Assembly: GCA_022483465.1 (NCBI GenBank)
Contig: JAKVNF010000001.1
Location: 1,116,001-1,180,000, forward strand
Direction: 5' to 3'
Length of the DNA stretch: 64,000 bases
DNA from: Lachnospiraceae bacterium
GTDB taxonomy: Bacteria; Bacillota; Clostridia; Lachnospirales; Lachnospiraceae
Made by a program: the position numbers and the translations under genes. The notes beneath the pieces are model-generated. The model was not told the DNA's origin, searched no databases, and worked only from the letters and a program-made list of their open reading frames with translations. Of this stretch, positions 40,410 to 48,909 are shown piece after piece; within the stretch, counting starts at the first letter, position 1; each line of letters opens with the position of its first letter.

Positions 40410-41975
40410 TTATCTTGTGGCAGTCTTGGTGATCGTGAAGGGATCGTCGATCTCGCTGACGGTACCGCCGTCATCGATCTCGTAGGTCTCGATCTTGAAG
40501 GTGCTGGACGTCATCTCGATGACCGAGTAGGAAGGAAGCCAGTTCTGGGACCGCTTTGCAATGTAGTCCTGCTGGGTGGTGTTCAGCTCATAGTACTTGG
40601 AGCCGGATGCCGAGTTGGAGGTGATGTACAGGATGCCCTTGGGATCGATCACGTTGTTGGAGGCAGCGTCCTCGATCGTGTAGCAGCTGTTGTCATCGCG
40701 GAACTGCTGGAGTCTGTCCTCGCTGGCGGTGTCGCCATCCTCCGGATACAGGCTGATGTTCTCGCCGGTGGTGGTGTCATAGGCGTGATCCCAGTCGTAG
40801 TCGTCTCCGGTGGCATCCAGGTTGAATTGATAGGAATCATGGGTCTTGCCATCGCTGTAGAGGAGCTTGGAACGGCAGTAGCTGTGATCATGGCCCTGCA
40901 GAACCACATCCACGTCATACTTATCAAAGATCGGGGTCAGCTGCGTGCGCAGGATCATGCCGTCGGTCTCGGAGTGATCGAGGCCCGCGCCGTAGATATC
41001 CTGGTGGATGCAGACCACTCTCCAGGTTGCGGTGAGATCCGAGGCAATGGCCTCCTTGATGGTGTCCTCATGCTCTGCGGCGTTGTAGTTGTTGGTATTC
41101 AGGACGATGAACAGGCCGTCGCCGTAGCTGTAGTAGTCGTCACCGCCCGCCTTGGTCTCGCCGTTGTCGGTCGCATTGGGGACGTTGAAGTGTGCGCTGT
41201 AGTCGGAAGTCAGGGAATCATGGTTCCCGATCGTGGTGGCAACAGCGGTTCCGGAGAGGACATCTGCGGACAGGTATCCTGCGAACTCCTCCTCCTTGGC
41301 CTTGCCGGTCTTGTTGACCTGGTCGCCTGCGGAGATGATGTAGTTGATGGTCGGGTTCAGGGCCTTGGCGATGGAAAGGGTGCGGTTCCAGCCATAGGAG
41401 TCATTACATGCTGCGGTATTGGAAGCACCGTCGGTGTTGGTCAGCGTCTCAGAGCCCTGGATCTGGCCTTTGGAAGCGCCGATCTGGGGATCGCCGACGA
41501 AGAGCATCTTCACATCGGTGAAGGAGCCGGTGGTGTACTTGCGGACCTCAGACTCCACGCCGTTCTTGACCACGCTGTAGTAGTAGGTGGTGTTGGGCTT
41601 GAGTCCGGTGACTGTGACCTTGTTGGAGACGTACTCGGTGCCGCCGGTCAGGGAGCTGTCGGCCGCCTCAACCGTGCCCTTGTAGCGGATCAGGCTGCTC
41701 TTGCTTCTTCCGAAGAGCACCACAGCCGCATTGTCGGGATCCTTCTCGGTCATCCAGCAGAAGTTGAGCTTGGTCTCATCTGCGCCGGGCTCGATGGAGA
41801 CCTTGGTGTAATCCGAAGCGGTCTCTGCCCAATTTGCCTTCCAGTCGTCATAGCTGAGGGCAAAGGCTGCCTGGGTCGCATCGTTGTAATGCGAGGTGGC
41901 TGCGAAGGCGGTTCCTCCAAACATGGAAGAGAGCGCGGCAGCAAGGGTGATCGCGGTAATGACTCTTTTCTTCAT
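40410..41975 (-). CDS. Secreted purple-acid-phosphatase-like metallophosphoesterase
   Basis: A 521-residue exported protein: signal peptide (residues 1-25, AxA cleavage in GTAFAATS), an Fn3-like purple-acid-phosphatase N-terminal domain (about 60-155, with TVTGLKPNTTYYYSVVKNG), then the Metallophos domain with MLFVGDPQIGAS, ISAGDQVNKTG, TIGNHDSLT, VVCIHQDIYG and LQGHDHSYCRSKLL, which together supply the metal ligands. It would release phosphate from external esters. GGAGG precedes the ATG. The leader shows loosely 11-bp-spaced TTAC-type boxes (42055-42092). The next gene is YibE/F. Confidence 0.9.
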   Translation of the reverse strand: MKKRVITAITLAAALSSMFGGTAFAATSHYNDATQAAFALSYDDWKANWAETASDYTKVSIEPGADETKLNFCWMTEKDPDNAAVVLFGRSKSSLIRYKGTVEAADSSLTGGTEYVSNKVTVTGLKPNTTYYYSVVKNGVESEVRKYTTGSFTDVKMLFVGDPQIGASKGQIQGSETLTNTDGASNTAACNDSYGWNRTLSIAKALNPTINYIISAGDQVNKTGKAKEEEFAGYLSADVLSGTAVATTIGNHDSLTSDYSAHFNVPNATDNGETKAGGDDYYSYGDGLFIVLNTNNYNAAEHEDTIKEAIASDLTATWRVVCIHQDIYGAGLDHSETDGMILRTQLTPIFDKYDVDVVLQGHDHSYCRSKLLYSDGKTHDSYQFNLDATGDDYDWDHAYDTTTGENISLYPEDGDTASEDRLQQFRDDNSCYTIEDAASNNVIDPKGILYITSNSASGSKYYELNTTQQDYIAKRSQNWLPSYSVIEMTSSTFKIETYEIDDGGTVSEIDDPFTITKTATR

Positions 41976-42054
41976 GACACTTCCTCCTTAGGGTAAATGC
42001 TCCTCTCGAGCCTCTCTATCCTATCTGCCCTCTGTAAAATACCCTCCCCGGTCA

Positions 42055-42092
42055 GGTTACGATTTTGTAAGCCAAGGTAAAATTTCCGTGAG
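42055..42092 (-). promoter_or_regulatory. Weak Pho-box-like repeats upstream of the phosphatase gene
   Basis: Plus-strand boxes CGTGAG (42087), GGTAAA (42076), TGTAAG (42066) and GGTTAC (42055) are spaced 11, 10 and 11 bp. A TATTTT -10-like box lies 13 nt further on (not 9 as in the sRNA promoters). This is suggestive only. Confidence 0.3.
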
Positions 42093-42151
42093 CTTGCCCC
42101 CGCCCGGCCGGGTGCCGTATGATATCGGAGTAACCACAGGAGGGTACCGCA

Positions 42152-43078
42152 ATGAGCAAACAGCACGCCGTCTACTACCTGGTCGACACCGAAAATCCGG
42201 GAGGCTTCAACACCGTGGAGGATCTCCTCAAAAAGACCGACGAGGAGAAGTGCCATATCCTCCTCTTCTACTCCGACAACACCTCCAAGCTGGCGCCCTC
42301 CATGGTGGAGCGGATGCTGGAAGCCGACTGCGTGCGGCTGATCCGGGTGGGAACCGGCAAGAACTCTCTGGACTTCTGCCTGATCTCCATAGCGGGATAT
42401 CTTTGCGCCAAGCACCCCAAGGCCTCCTACGTGATCCTCTCGGATGACCACGGCTATGACAACGCGATCCGGATGTGGCAGGATGCGGGGATCCGGATGA
42501 TGCGGACCGGCTCGCCCCAAAAGCCCCCGGCAAAGAAACCGGAGGCGCCCCAGAAGGCGGTCCCGGCACCAAAGAAAGCTCTGAATACGCAAAAAAGGCC
42601 AGCTCCCTCGGAAAAGCCCGCGCTCCTTCTTGAGCCCCTCCCCACAGGGGAGACCACTGCGCCGGGGGATCTTGCTCTGGAGGAAGCCTGCGCCCTGGAT
42701 CTTCCGGATCCCGCGCCGGAGGTTCCCGCCCTCCCGGAGCGCACCGGATCCGCCGCGCCCCTGGTTCTGGACGGCTCGGCCCCCTCGCTTCCCCGGGGTG
42801 CCAAGATGATATCTCTTTTGGACGCCTCCCTGCGCCCCGCGCCCGAGGAGCTGCTGCAGGCAGCCCAGGCGCTCTTGTCCGATGCGGGCATGACGCAGAT
42901 CATCCCGGCAGAGGCACTGCTCCAGGCCCTTGCCACGGAGAACCCGCAGGATACCCTGCAAAAGACCAGCGGCTGCACCCCTGCCCAGGTCTCGGCCCTC
43001 TTTCAAAAGACCGACCGCGCCCAGCGAAAGGCCCTCGCCCGCCTTGCGCAGCGCACCCTTTCCGGGGAGGAGAAGTAG
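42152..43078 (+). CDS. PIN-like (NYN) domain protein with long Pro/Ala-rich linker
   Basis: A 308-residue protein. The N-terminal ~115 residues look like a PIN-fold nuclease domain: YYLVDTENPGGFN (first Asp), then KNSLDFCLISIAGYLCAKHP and YVILSDDHGYDNAIRMW (acidic residues of the metal site). A low-complexity linker (about 125-215) follows, and a C-terminal helical domain of about 80 residues. PIN-like enzymes cut RNA; targets here are unknown. GGAGG lies 8 nt before the ATG. The following gene starts within 4 bp of its stop, so the two form an operon. Confidence 0.72.
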   Translation: MSKQHAVYYLVDTENPGGFNTVEDLLKKTDEEKCHILLFYSDNTSKLAPSMVERMLEADCVRLIRVGTGKNSLDFCLISIAGYLCAKHPKASYVILSDDHGYDNAIRMWQDAGIRMMRTGSPQKPPAKKPEAPQKAVPAPKKALNTQKRPAPSEKPALLLEPLPTGETTAPGDLALEEACALDLPDPAPEVPALPERTGSAAPLVLDGSAPSLPRGAKMISLLDASLRPAPEELLQAAQALLSDAGMTQIIPAEALLQALATENPQDTLQKTSGCTPAQVSALFQKTDRAQRKALARLAQRTLSGEEK

Positions 43079-43081
43079 GTG

Positions 43082-43687
43082 ATGGCGCTCCTCAAAGAGG
43101 CGCTTGTTCTTGCCGCCGCGGCTCTCCTGCTTCTTGTCATCGCGGGGCTTGTCTTCCGCCTCCTGCAACGGCTTCTCCTCTTTCTCCTCTCCCTCTTTTT
43201 GGGCTCCGGGGCAGCCGCCTTTGTGCTGACCGTCCTGACCTTTCCCGGAACGCTCCACCACGAGCTCTCCCACGCGCTGGCGGCCGTCCTCTCCGGCGCC
43301 CGAGTGACCGCCATCCGGCTCCTTCCCTCCGGGACGGAACTGGGAAGCGTCTCGGTCATTCCGCCCCGGGGCTTTCTTGCCGGGAGTCTCTCCCGCACCC
43401 TCACCGCCTTTGCGCCGGTGTTTTTTGGCTGTCTCTCCCTGTACGGTCTTCTTCGCGCCGCCCTGCCAAGGGCCTCCACCACCGCAGCCAGGATCCTGGT
43501 CTGGTATCTTGCCTTTGCCATCCTGCTGCACATGGATCTCTCGGGAGCGGATTTTCGCGCAGCAGCAAAAGGAGCGCCAGGGTTTCTGGCGCTCCTCGTA
43601 CTTCTGTTTTGGATTCTGCTTGCTCTGTTCCCGCCGCTTGCGCAGGCGGTTTCGGTCTTTTTCCTCTCTTTATTCCCTAAGTGCTGA
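43082..43687 (+). CDS. Membrane zinc metalloprotease-like protein (HExxH, M50-like)
   Basis: A 201-residue membrane protein; ATG at 43082 (a GTG at 43079 is the alternative). It has about five hydrophobic segments. TFPGTLHHELSHALAAVLSG carries the HExxH zinc motif at the edge of a membrane span, as in site-2-type (M50) proteases, and a LLPSGTELGSVSV segment follows as in M50B-like proteins. It is translationally close to the PIN-like gene. The last 11 bp overlap the convergent HD-domain gene. Function is inferred only from the motif. Confidence 0.6.
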   Translation: MALLKEALVLAAAALLLLVIAGLVFRLLQRLLLFLLSLFLGSGAAAFVLTVLTFPGTLHHELSHALAAVLSGARVTAIRLLPSGTELGSVSVIPPRGFLAGSLSRTLTAFAPVFFGCLSLYGLLRAALPRASTTAARILVWYLAFAILLHMDLSGADFRAAAKGAPGFLALLVLLFWILLALFPPLAQAVSVFFLSLFPKC

Positions 43688-44309
43688 CCGTCCGATCCAA
43701 AAACTTCGATGCCTCCAGGTCCGCCTCGTGCAGGGCGAGGACCAGGGGGTATTTTTCGATGGCCGCATCCAGGCTCCCCCAGACCTCCTTCGGCTCTGTG
43801 TAGCCCATGTGCCAGCGGATCGCGAACTTCTCCTCCTCGGTGAGCTCGATGAAGTTCCGGATGATGTCCACCGACTTCTCCCCGTGGCCGTATGGGTAGT
43901 CATCCGCCACTGCAAAGAAGGGCACCTGCTGCCAGACGCCGTTGACCTTGCGGTTTCGAAACTCCACGGTGTAGTAGTTGGCCTTGCACACGTCGTGCAA
44001 AAGCGCCGTGATGATCGCGGTGTTCATGGACACGTTTGCGATCCGCTCCCGAAATAGCGGATCCGCCATGTGTTTGGTGAGCCGCTCCAAAACGTGCAGG
44101 CTGTGCTCGCACAGGCCCCCCGGATAGTTGCCGTGAAACCTGGTGGAGGCCGGGCAGACAAAGAAGTCGGTCTTGTCCGTAAGATATGTGATCAGCTCCT
44201 CCATCCCCTGTCTGTCGGCACGGCGCAGGTAGTCGACAAAGAGCTGCCGGTTCTTGTCGATGCCGCTCTCCTCTTCCGGGGAAAGGGCCAGGTCATTTCC
44301 ATCAATCAT
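43677..44309 (-). CDS. HD-domain phosphohydrolase-like protein
   Basis: A 210-residue protein. The HD metal motif is seen as GGLCEHSLHVLERL (first His) and IITALLHDVCKANYY (His-Asp), with a later conserved HGEKSVDIIRNFI. Such proteins hydrolyse nucleotides or cyclic nucleotides, or cut phosphoesters. It starts inside the 3' end of the pyroglutamyl-peptidase-like gene (8-bp overlap), so both are translated from one message. Confidence 0.8.
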   Translation of the reverse strand: MIDGNDLALSPEEESGIDKNRQLFVDYLRRADRQGMEELITYLTDKTDFFVCPASTRFHGNYPGGLCEHSLHVLERLTKHMADPLFRERIANVSMNTAIITALLHDVCKANYYTVEFRNRKVNGVWQQVPFFAVADDYPYGHGEKSVDIIRNFIELTEEEKFAIRWHMGYTEPKEVWGSLDAAIEKYPLVLALHEADLEASKFLDRTVST

Positions 44310-44937
44310 CGGTGTCCCCCTTTCGGATGGCCCGCGCCATCGCCCGGACGGCGCGCTCTGCGGCGGCGCCGGACACAGTCTTTCCCATGGAGGGGATGGT
44401 CCCGCACTCCGTCACCGCCTCCTCCGGAAGGCAGGGGAACTGCAGCATCCCCACCCGCATGCCGGTCCCGGCGCGCTTGGCCCGGTCCAGCATGCCAAAC
44501 AGGAGCTCATTCTCCACACCGGTACCGGCGCTGAGGGAGACCTCCGCGGGGATGCCCGCCTCGACGATCTCCGCCGCAACCTGCTGCACCGGGATGGTGG
44601 CAAAGTAGGCGTCCGGGGCATCCCGGCGGATCCGCTTCTCCCGGCAGTCCGGCCGGCTTCCCCGGACCAGGTTGACGGCGACGCGCTCCACCGAAACCAC
44701 GGCGCGGCCCGGGGCCGCGGCAAGGAGCAGCACCCCATCGGGATGGACCCCCTCCGCCTCCTCCCAGGCTCTGGCCAGGGCGCTCCCATGGGCATGGGGA
44801 AGCTCCGCCCGATAGAGCTCCACGCCGCGCTCCTTTTTGCGAAGGCAGGAGAGGGCCTCCTTCGAGGCGCTCTCTTTCTTTCCCCTAAGCGGTGCAAAAC
44901 AGGTGACCAGTATCCGAATGTCCCTCGTTCTTTCCAT
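44302..44937 (-). CDS. Pyroglutamyl-peptidase-I-like protein lacking the catalytic Cys and His
   Basis: A 211-residue protein of the C15 fold (Pcp is about 215). The Glu of the triad is kept (Glu84 in VVSVERVAVNL), but the nucleophile position in the AGTxVCN motif reads SAGTGVENELL with Glu142 in place of Cys, and the His position reads MLQFP with Gln166. The N-terminal substrate loop (GFEPFGG in Pcp) is CFAPLRGKKES. It cannot be a normal cysteine peptidase and may be a binding protein or carry another activity. It is in an operon with the HD gene. An 11-base G-run lies in its leader. Confidence 0.75.
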   Translation of the reverse strand: MERTRDIRILVTCFAPLRGKKESASKEALSCLRKKERGVELYRAELPHAHGSALARAWEEAEGVHPDGVLLLAAAPGRAVVSVERVAVNLVRGSRPDCREKRIRRDAPDAYFATIPVQQVAAEIVEAGIPAEVSLSAGTGVENELLFGMLDRAKRAGTGMRVGMLQFPCLPEEAVTECGTIPSMGKTVSGAAAERAVRAMARAIRKGDTDD

Positions 44938-44959
44938 ATAGCTTGCCTTCTTCCCTGTT

Positions 44960-44970
44960 CCCCCCCCCCC
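44960..44970. repeat. Homopolymer of 11 C (G on the minus strand)
   Basis: The tract is 22 bp upstream of the pyroglutamyl-peptidase-like start codon and directly follows TACAAT on the minus strand. Length changes by slippage could alter transcription or leader length. Confidence 0.8.
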
Positions 44971-44977
44971 ATTGTAC

Positions 44978-45018
44978 CAAAAAGGGGCGGAACCTTCCCG
45001 GTGGAAAGCTCCGTCCCC
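44978..45018 (-). terminator. Intrinsic terminator of the C69 dipeptidase gene
   Basis: Imperfect stem GGGGACGGAGCTTTCC / GGAAGGTTCCGCCCC with five Ts (minus strand). Confidence 0.65.
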
Positions 45019-45055
45019 TCCGGATCCGACTTTCCGGATCCGGCTCTTCCCCTGC

Positions 45056-46540
45056 TCAGGCGTCCGAGCGGGAGAACGCGTTTTTCATCTGCATGCTGCG
45101 CTCATAGAGCACCTTGTTCAGGGTGTCCTGGGAGAGGGCTCTCGCCGCCTCCGCCACCTTCTCATTGGCCTCCTCTTTGAGTGCGGCCTGCTTTGCGGGA
45201 TCCTGCTCCTTTGCCAGCAGCTCGTCATAGGTGTTAATGATCTCGTATCCCTTTGCGTGGAGCGCATTCTGGTAGCGCTCGATGTGGGAGGCGCAGGCCT
45301 TGTAGGAGCCGTCCGCCAGGGCGCCGATCAGGCGGCTGGTCCAGTAGAAGTTGTCGGTGGAGCAGTCCCCGGTGGTGTTGGCAAGGTAGTCGGGCGTCTT
45401 GTCCACGTCGGCGTAGAGCGGGATCATCGCATTGAAGGCATTGGAGCCGAAGGCCAGGTACTCCACCGCCTGGTATGCCTTCGGCAGATAGCCTCTGAGC
45501 TGAATGAAGCCCATGAAGCTGTTGCGGTTGATGCCGATGGTGCGGTACAGGTTCCGCCTCGACAGGTCGCCCTTCTCCGTGTAGGGATCGAAGGGGGTTC
45601 CCTGGTAGTGGGAGGAGAGGACGTACTTCACGTCCTCCGGGGTGATCTTCTTCTCCGGCACCATGCACCAGGGCAGATCGTCATCCGTGGGCTTTGCCTC
45701 GGCATCCGGTCCGTCCCACTTCTTGGCGTGGGGGTTGAGATAGCGCAGCATGAACCAGGCGCGGGGCGTGTTGTAGATGTGATCGGAGTCGTCGTGGCTT
45801 CCGAAGGCATCCCGGGGATTGAGGCTCCCGTCGAAGGAGAGGTTTAAGTGATACTTCTCCATAAATGCCGGGAGATCCTTCGAGCAGAGGTACTCCTTTC
45901 CCTCGCCCATGGCATCCTTCAGGTCAAAGTGGTCGATGCCGAGCTGGTTGGGCATCACCACGTAGACATCGTCCGGAACTCTTCTTGCGATCCAGTGGTG
46001 GCCGCCGATGGACTCAAACCACCAGATCTCGTTGACATCCTGGAAGGCGATGCCGTTCATCTCATAGGTGCCGAACTGCTCGGTCAGCGCGCCCAGCCGC
46101 AGCACGCCCCCCCGCGCGGAGTGGATGTAGGGGAGCACCAGAACCACCAGGTCCTCCTCGCCGATGCCGCCCTTTTTCTCGGGGGCACCGTCCTTTGCGG
46201 GCTGATAGGTCACCAGAGGATCTGCCCCCTGGACCCGGACGTTGGACGTGATGGTCTCGGTAGCGGACATGGCGACGTTCTCGCTGTTGACGCCGCAGGC
46301 TGCCCAGATGCCCTCACCCTTCACGGCATTCGGCACGGCGGTGTAGCGCAGCGGGTTGTCCGGCAGGTCGATCTCCACATGGGAGAGGACCGAGACATAG
46401 TGTCTGGGCTGGTCCTTCGGCTCCACAACCACGAACTTCTTCTCGGTGAAGCTCCCGGATCCGGAATCATCGTTTCTTGCAATCATGGTAGAACCGTCAT
46501 AGGTGGCGTTTCTGCCTGCCAGTATGGTGGTACAGGGCAT
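45056..46540 (-). CDS. C69-family dipeptidase (PepD-like)
   Basis: A 494-residue N-terminal-nucleophile dipeptidase. Cys3 in MPCTTILAGRNATYDG is the predicted nucleophile after removal of the first residues; MIARNDDSG and AACGVNSENVAMSATET are further family blocks. AAGGAG is 9 nt before the ATG. There is no signal peptide, so it acts in the cytoplasm on dipeptides of broad specificity. It is a stand-alone gene with a terminator. Confidence 0.92.
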   Translation of the reverse strand: MPCTTILAGRNATYDGSTMIARNDDSGSGSFTEKKFVVVEPKDQPRHYVSVLSHVEIDLPDNPLRYTAVPNAVKGEGIWAACGVNSENVAMSATETITSNVRVQGADPLVTYQPAKDGAPEKKGGIGEEDLVVLVLPYIHSARGGVLRLGALTEQFGTYEMNGIAFQDVNEIWWFESIGGHHWIARRVPDDVYVVMPNQLGIDHFDLKDAMGEGKEYLCSKDLPAFMEKYHLNLSFDGSLNPRDAFGSHDDSDHIYNTPRAWFMLRYLNPHAKKWDGPDAEAKPTDDDLPWCMVPEKKITPEDVKYVLSSHYQGTPFDPYTEKGDLSRRNLYRTIGINRNSFMGFIQLRGYLPKAYQAVEYLAFGSNAFNAMIPLYADVDKTPDYLANTTGDCSTDNFYWTSRLIGALADGSYKACASHIERYQNALHAKGYEIINTYDELLAKEQDPAKQAALKEEANEKVAEAARALSQDTLNKVLYERSMQMKNAFSRSDA

Positions 46541-46590
46541 AACATCACTCTCCTTTTTTCAATCTGTGTGAACCCCAGTATAGCACGGAG

Positions 46591-47127
46591 CTAGTCCAGG
46601 GAAAACCGCAGGATCTCGCAGTTGCGGATGCCGAAGGCCGCATATTCCTCGTTGGTCATGTCGGTAAAATAGGACTTCAGCACCCGGGCGATGCCGTTGT
46701 GGGCGACCAAAAGGTAGGTCCTGTCCTCCTTTTTCAGGTCGTCGACCAGGCCGTAGATGCGCTGGGCCATCTGCAGCATCGACTCTCCGCCGCCGTAGTG
46801 ATCCGCAAAGCGGGTCTTGGCGAGGGCAAACTCCGCCCCGTCCCGGGGCGTTCCCTCAAAGCGGCCAAAGTTCTGCTCTTTGAGGCGCACCTCCTCCCGC
46901 CGCGGAAGTCCGGTCACCTCCGAGACGATCCGCGCCGTCTCACTGGCCCGGATCAGGGGCGAATACAGGATCTCGTCGATGGGAAGGTGCTCCGCAAGGA
47001 TCTTCTCCCCCAGCTGCCTCGCCTGCTGATAGCCAAGCTCCGTCAGCGCGATGTCCGTCGAGCCGCAGATTTTGTTGGCCACGTTCCAGATGGTCTGCCC
47101 GTGCCGGGCAAAGTAAAGCTCTCTCAT
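46591..47127 (-). CDS. Histidine phosphatase (phosphoglycerate-mutase-like) family protein
   Basis: A 178-residue enzyme of the branch-1 histidine phosphatases. YFARHGQTIWNVANK holds the RHG active site (His9), LYSPLIRASETARIV the second Arg, and LLVAHNGIARVLKSYF the second His. Function could be phosphatase or mutase; small size and context do not decide. It stands alone, upstream of the dipeptidase gene by 51 bp on the same strand. Confidence 0.87.
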   Translation of the reverse strand: MRELYFARHGQTIWNVANKICGSTDIALTELGYQQARQLGEKILAEHLPIDEILYSPLIRASETARIVSEVTGLPRREEVRLKEQNFGRFEGTPRDGAEFALAKTRFADHYGGGESMLQMAQRIYGLVDDLKKEDRTYLLVAHNGIARVLKSYFTDMTNEEYAAFGIRNCEILRFSLD

Positions 47128-47326
47128 ATGTCCTCCGTAAAATCCTGTACTGCCTGCTTATCTTAGGCGACTGGCCGGGAGGGGTCAATGAAAAATCCCG
47201 CATGTCTGACACACAGAGGGGTATTTGTTGACCGGTCTGCCGGATCATGCGATAATGCAATTTCGGACCCCATAGGGGCGGGAACTTTTGTCTGGCTCTG
47301 CCAGGAAACTTGAGGGAAGATATTTT

Positions 47327-48118
47327 ATGAAGAAATCACTGATCACCCGGCTGGGTGTACTGCTTGTCATCCCGGCACTTGCGGGCTGCGGGAGCACGGC
47401 GGCCTCCACTGCGGCATCTTCTGTTGCCGCCACCGCCGCACAGACTTCTGCCGCCGAGGCAACGACTTCTCCTGCCGCTGCGGACACAGAGGCCGCCGAC
47501 ACGGAGGAGGAGCTCGCCGCAGAGCTCTCGACACAGCTCTCCACCCAGGACGCCGAGGAGGCTGCGGCAAACACCCAGGATGCCATCGACGAGCGCAATA
47601 AGACCATCTACTTTTCTCTGGACGGCACCGATCTCTACCTGGACGAGACCCTGCGCGACGTGGTCGCTACAGGTTTATCCTTCACCTACCACGACAGCTC
47701 CACCAACACGGACGTGCCGGTGGACGAGGCGTTCTGCGATACCGCCTACAAGCGGGGAAACTTAAACATCACCGCCACCGACTCCTCCGGGAATCCGGTG
47801 ACTGTCAGTCTCTGGAACAAGTGGCTCGATGAGACGCCGGACACCTACGGCGATCTCAACGTCATGAACATCGGCATCGCCGAGCCGGCACCGGTCACCT
47901 GGTCCCAGGCAAGCCTTGGGCCCTACGGCATCTACATCGGCATGTCCAGCACCGACCTGACCGCCGCCGCGGGAGAGCCCGAGTCCAACACCGAGTTCGT
48001 CAACTCCAACACCTGGCTCTACAGCGGAGACAACTACTCCATGACGGTGAACGTCTCCAACCACGTGGTCACCGGGTTCTGGATCGACGACACCAACAAG
48101 ATCCGTAAGAACGGATAA
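47327..48118 (+). CDS. Predicted lipoprotein of unknown function
   Basis: A 263-residue protein from the ATG at 47327 (GAGGGAAG upstream). The signal peptide ends in the lipobox LAGC (Cys21). Residues 25-90 are Ala/Thr/Glu-rich, a likely flexible tether; the rest is a compact domain with paired beta-like segments (VTWSQASLGPYGIYIGMSST; NTWLYSGDNYSMTVNVSNHV). No family was recognised. It would sit on the outer face of the cytoplasmic membrane. A strong terminator follows. Confidence 0.75.
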   Translation: MKKSLITRLGVLLVIPALAGCGSTAASTAASSVAATAAQTSAAEATTSPAAADTEAADTEEELAAELSTQLSTQDAEEAAANTQDAIDERNKTIYFSLDGTDLYLDETLRDVVATGLSFTYHDSSTNTDVPVDEAFCDTAYKRGNLNITATDSSGNPVTVSLWNKWLDETPDTYGDLNVMNIGIAEPAPVTWSQASLGPYGIYIGMSSTDLTAAAGEPESNTEFVNSNTWLYSGDNYSMTVNVSNHVVTGFWIDDTNKIRKNG

Positions 48119-48134
48119 CCAACCTTTGACCAGC

Positions 48135-48168
48135 AAAAAACAGCACGGGCGCGCCCGTGCTGTTTTTT
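48135..48168. terminator. Bidirectional intrinsic terminator
   Basis: AAAAAACAGCACGGGC / GCCCGTGCTGTTTTTT between convergent genes. Confidence 0.9.
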
Positions 48169-48190
48169 CATGGAAATCCGCTTTTTGCGC

Positions 48191-48751
48191 TCACCCGTTC
48201 TCCGCCGGGATCAGAAGGACCGCGTGCAGAAGGGCGAGGGACCTCGCCCGCTGGAGGAGCACGCTCAGAAGGTGCACGGAGTACACCATGCCCACCGCAG
48301 TCAGGTACCCGATCGCGTCGAGGCGAAGATCCAGCACATCAAAGTGCCGGTACTGGACAAAGATCTTGTGGGTCTGATCGAGGACGCTGCAGAGGCTGCA
48401 GAGCAGTGCCGAGAGGGCATACCCGGTAATCGGCACCACGCGGCGGCTGCCGCGCTCCGAGCGCTTCTGCCTTGTCCGGACCAGCACCGTCACCGCAAGG
48501 CCCAGGGCAAAGAACTCGTAAATGTGGGCAAGGCGCCTGGCACTATTCAGGTGCAGGGCAAGCCAGGTCCTGCAGTGGGCATGCTTGGGGAAGAGAGTGG
48601 GGAAGTACTGTTCTGCCAGGGCCTGGGTCTTCAGGGTATCCGTGCCGCTCTGGGCGGTCAGATAGAACACCGCGGCAAGCACCGCCAGGGTTCCCACCAG
48701 GGAGAGCACGTACAGCACCCGGATTTCTCTTTTTGCAGCAGCATCTCTCAT
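48191..48751 (-). CDS. VanZ-family membrane protein
   Basis: A 186-residue protein with four hydrophobic spans. RRLAHIYEFFALGLAVTVLV and SVLDQTHKIFVQYRHFDVLD with DLRLDAIGYLTAVG follow the VanZ pattern (AHxxEY..., DExHQxFVPGR, DxxxDxxG), though the DE and PGR residues are altered. Role unknown; VanZ gives low teicoplanin resistance in enterococci, but most relatives are uncharacterised. GAGGAG precedes the ATG. Confidence 0.72.
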   Translation of the reverse strand: MRDAAAKREIRVLYVLSLVGTLAVLAAVFYLTAQSGTDTLKTQALAEQYFPTLFPKHAHCRTWLALHLNSARRLAHIYEFFALGLAVTVLVRTRQKRSERGSRRVVPITGYALSALLCSLCSVLDQTHKIFVQYRHFDVLDLRLDAIGYLTAVGMVYSVHLLSVLLQRARSLALLHAVLLIPAENG

Positions 48752-48909
48752 TGTCCATTCTCCTCTCGATTGATAAACGAACTATAGCCCCGGAATGTGG
48801 CAGGAAACGGACGAAAATATGAACGGATTATGAACGGGCCGGACCCCTCTGCCCTGCGCTATAATGAGACTGTTGCAGGTCCCGGGGGCCTGCCGGAAAG
48901 GGAAAAGCG

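Noticed and set aside
42055-42092. Functional Pho box before the secreted phosphatase
   Set aside because: Box sequences are weak, spacing is 11-10-11, and the -10 is 13 nt away instead of the 9 nt seen in all six sRNA promoters; kept only as a low-confidence site.
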